IMG/VR virus record: IMGVR_UViG_3300009184_000029
Coordinates: 62,001 to 126,000 of that record
Strand: one strand, 5' to 3'
DNA from: a virus
DNA: 64,000 nucleotides
Part shown: positions 61,654-64,000 of the stretch, one piece after another
How the letters are laid out: every line of letters starts with the position of its first letter
Position numbering within the stretch: position 1 is the first letter of the stretch
Program-made: the position numbers and the translations under genes
The notes under the pieces: model-generated
What the model saw: only the letters and a program-made list of their open reading frames with translations
Database searches by the model: none
What the model was told of the DNA's origin: nothing

Positions 61654-62655
61654 ATGGAATGGTTTATTAAAAAAAATTCAACACAACCTATTTTACAACT
61701 TGAGTTTTCTCTCAATGGTAGGAGTGATTTTAATAAGAATGAAAATTTAACAAATTTCCCATCTGTTTATATATCTTTTTTAGATGTTAATAAGGGGAAA
61801 TATTTATCAACTTCAAAAACGTGTTACATAACAAAAAGTGGGTTAACCACAAATCCTACCGTTGAGAAGTATTATGTTAATTATCAATTTACGAATAAAG
61901 AAACTAAAAATATTGGTAGATATGAAGCTCAATTATCTATGATAGGTACTGACGGTACAAATATACTACCAATATCTGAAAAATTATATATTAATGTGAT
62001 TGATAGTTTTTCAGCTGATTATTATGGGTTTGATACAAATTATAAATTAGAAAGACCTTGTTGTAATGGTAAAGGAATTACTCCCGAACCTGAACCTGAA
62101 CCATTACCCGACGCTTTATTATTTATTGAGCCGGTTTCAAAATCTTCTTTTGTTTCAAATTATATGGTATCTCAGGGAGTGAATTTTTACGGTTTTAATT
62201 ATGGAATACCTCCAACATCTGATGATGATATTTTAAACTATATGGAAATGTATGCCAATTATGGTGACGATAATAATTTACCAATAGTTATACGACAAAC
62301 AATACCCCAAACTAATGGAGGTTATGATGATTTTAACAATCCTATAACAAAATATAATTTTTTAACAACCGAGATTGATTTAGGAACAATAAATGAAGAC
62401 GCTTGGTATACTTGGGTTATACCCATGGATTCTTTAGGAGGAGGTAAACAAACTAAAATATCTTATAGTACATCATCCCCAAATGACCTATTAACTGAAA
62501 ATATGAACAATCTAATATATCAATACGATGTTGTTTATAATGGTGTGAGCTTTAATTCGGGAAAATATTCAGTTTATACAACTTTTCAAAGTCATAATTT
62601 TAGGTTGAATAATAATAATAGATATATTTATTTTAAAGGTCATACTGTAGAATAA
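61654..62655 (+). CDS. Fibre-associated protein, 333 aa, with duplicated N-terminal domain
   Basis: Residues 1-~125 repeat the domain of the 122-residue gene upstream. A short Pro/Glu linker (ITPEPEPEPLPDALLF) follows, then a second beta-rich domain with many Asn, Tyr and Thr residues. The protein has two cysteines (PCCNGKG) at the end of the first domain. It looks like a baseplate or fibre adaptor with an added C-terminal domain. The next fibre gene starts 1 nt after its stop. Confidence 0.75.
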   Translation: MEWFIKKNSTQPILQLEFSLNGRSDFNKNENLTNFPSVYISFLDVNKGKYLSTSKTCYITKSGLTTNPTVEKYYVNYQFTNKETKNIGRYEAQLSMIGTDGTNILPISEKLYINVIDSFSADYYGFDTNYKLERPCCNGKGITPEPEPEPLPDALLFIEPVSKSSFVSNYMVSQGVNFYGFNYGIPPTSDDDILNYMEMYANYGDDNNLPIVIRQTIPQTNGGYDDFNNPITKYNFLTTEIDLGTINEDAWYTWVIPMDSLGGGKQTKISYSTSSPNDLLTENMNNLIYQYDVVYNGVSFNSGKYSVYTTFQSHNFRLNNNNRYIYFKGHTVE

Positions 62656-62656
62656 A

Positions 62657-64000
62657 ATGAGTTTCAATTATAAAAATCCATTATCATCAACACAATTAGA
62701 CGGTACTAATTCGGTATCAAGAACATCAGTTTTTGGTACAAATTTTTCGGTTTTACAGACTGGTGGTTATATGGAAATATACCATTTAAGTGGTCTAACA
62801 TTTACAATACCTAACGGAAGTACAGGTTTAACTGAATATAGTGGTAATACAATACCTATTCAGTTTACTGTTTCAAATAATGTTAATGTACCAAATGTAC
62901 TAACATTAAATTCTGATAATATATCTTCAGGGAGACAAAGGTTGGGAATGTTGGTTTATGTTTATGAAAACAATACAACCTATCAATTAAGAATTCCTAA
63001 TTATGATGAATTATTTACTAGTGCAGTTACTACCAATGACGTTACCCAAACACAATTTGGTACTGCTGTAACTTATTCAGGACAAGGTGGGGTATCATTA
63101 ATTAACGCTTGGACGGCGAACACTATTGATGGTGTTGGTGGATATACAAAGGATGATGCTAAATGGGTAGTATATGTTGGGGATGGTGGAGGCGCGTCTT
63201 TAGTGAGTGGAACCACATCAGCAGGTACGGGTTCAACAACCGCAATCACTTTAAATTTAGTTGAGAATAATGGCACGAGTGGAATTACTGTAGATTTATC
63301 TAATGCGTTAACCTACATAAATCCTGACCCTGTTAAAAAAACTGTTGGAGGTATAGAAATACCTAACGCACCATTTGTTAGTGGGATGACTTTTCAACAA
63401 ATAATTGATGAGATTTTTTATCCTAAATTACCTCCCACAATTTTATTTAATAGATTTAATAGTTTTTTAATTGGTGGGACCGGACTTTTTGATACAAACC
63501 AAGTTTATGAAGTGGGCACGATTGGTGGGGTACAAATGACCGCAGGAATTATTCAAGGACAATCAACGGCAACTGGACAACCAATAAAATATATGGGTTT
63601 ACCAAACACATATACATTTACAGGAAACGGATTTACAACACAAACATTTAGTACTGCCGATTTAAGTAGAGCAACAACAGAAGTAAGCTATACAGGTTCG
63701 GTAGGTACAAACACATTTTACGTTAAAGTTGATTATAATTCAGGTGACATTCCTGTTTATGATGATGGTAGTCCATATAATAATGCCACATTTATTAATG
63801 CTGGTAGCATTTCAACAACAACAAGTTTTAATTGTAACTATCCATTTTTTGCAAATACTTTAGATATAACAGACTCTGACGGAACAAAATTAACATTAGC
63901 GGCAAGCACTGTATCTGAATACGTTTTTGAATACTTTCAAACAGAAATTAACGACCCAACAGGATTTGGAGTTTTTAAAAATTATATTGATATTGCCCAA
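62657..64000 (+). CDS. Tail fibre protein (partial, C-terminus beyond window)
   Basis: The frame is open from the ATG at 62657 to the window end, giving 448 residues. The N-terminus reads NYKNPLSSTQLDGTNSVSRT, then many short beta strands rich in Gly, Thr, Asn and Ser. A segment with VGGIEIPNAPFVSGMTFQQI precedes FYPKLPPTILFN and then more strand repeats. That layout is usual for long tail-fibre proteins. No late box precedes it, so it is probably co-transcribed with the two paralogues upstream. Confidence 0.78.
   Translation, partial: MSFNYKNPLSSTQLDGTNSVSRTSVFGTNFSVLQTGGYMEIYHLSGLTFTIPNGSTGLTEYSGNTIPIQFTVSNNVNVPNVLTLNSDNISSGRQRLGMLVYVYENNTTYQLRIPNYDELFTSAVTTNDVTQTQFGTAVTYSGQGGVSLINAWTANTIDGVGGYTKDDAKWVVYVGDGGGASLVSGTTSAGTGSTTAITLNLVENNGTSGITVDLSNALTYINPDPVKKTVGGIEIPNAPFVSGMTFQQIIDEIFYPKLPPTILFNRFNSFLIGGTGLFDTNQVYEVGTIGGVQMTAGIIQGQSTATGQPIKYMGLPNTYTFTGNGFTTQTFSTADLSRATTEVSYTGSVGTNTFYVKVDYNSGDIPVYDDGSPYNNATFINAGSISTTTSFNCNYPFFANTLDITDSDGTKLTLAASTVSEYVFEYFQTEINDPTGFGVFKNYIDIAQ

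Noticed and set aside
1-64000. tRNA genes, CRISPR arrays, integrase or insertion sequences
   Set aside because: I found no cloverleaf, no regularly spaced direct repeats of CRISPR type, and no transposase or integrase motifs. A dedicated tRNA search could still reveal one.

Overview
The window looks like part of the genome of a large T4-like myovirus infecting a Bacteroidota host. The evidence for a phage is an ordered T4-type head module: terminase large subunit, portal, prohead protease, acidic scaffold and major capsid protein. A VgrG/gp5-like baseplate spike, a gp55-like late sigma factor, PhoH, dUTPase and long tail-fibre genes add to this. A Bacteroidota host is suggested by very AT-rich DNA, A-rich leaders without Shine-Dalgarno sequences, and a DUF4494-like small protein. 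No tRNA, CRISPR array, integrase or insertion sequence was seen, and both ends of the window cut through genes.

Layout. 1-1432 (-): a Clp ATPase of ClpC type without the usual N-terminal domain, cut by the window edge. 1522-17772 (+): small genes, then virion-linked proteins of unknown role and the head module (terminase 6853, portal 8776, protease 11940, scaffold 13041, capsid 14576), ending in a metallopeptidase-like gene. One small gene at 16435-16689 is on the - strand. 17761-25554 (-): small cysteine-containing proteins, a virion protein, the baseplate spike, other likely baseplate genes and the late sigma factor. 25554-46035 (-): about 25 tightly packed genes, mostly glycosyltransferases of many unrelated families. 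They are mixed with nucleotide-sugar enzymes (Gmd, an RfbH-like 3-dehydrase, RmlD-like and epimerase-like SDRs), methyltransferases, PhoH, dUTPase and a PolB-type exonuclease. 46084-48641 (-): five small genes of unknown function. 48692-64000 (+): a LamG-like virion protein, a 1376-residue fibre with cysteine modules and YadA-like repeats, six more glycosyltransferase-type genes, two tandem paralogues, and a second fibre cut by the window end.

How it fits together. Many gene starts on both strands are preceded within about 4-20 nt by TATTTATA or a one-base variant. The window also encodes a gp55-like sigma factor, so these boxes are good candidates for the late promoter. Several proteins around the capsid gene carry (I/L)xE sites of the kind cut by T4-type prohead proteases, including the capsid protein itself after Glu60. 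The two glycan blocks together encode at least twenty sugar-related enzymes, and the second sits directly between fibre genes. The most interesting hypothesis is that the phage builds deoxy- and dideoxy-sugars and puts a complex glycan on its own fibres or capsid, or remodels the host surface. The target of these enzymes cannot be read from the sequence.
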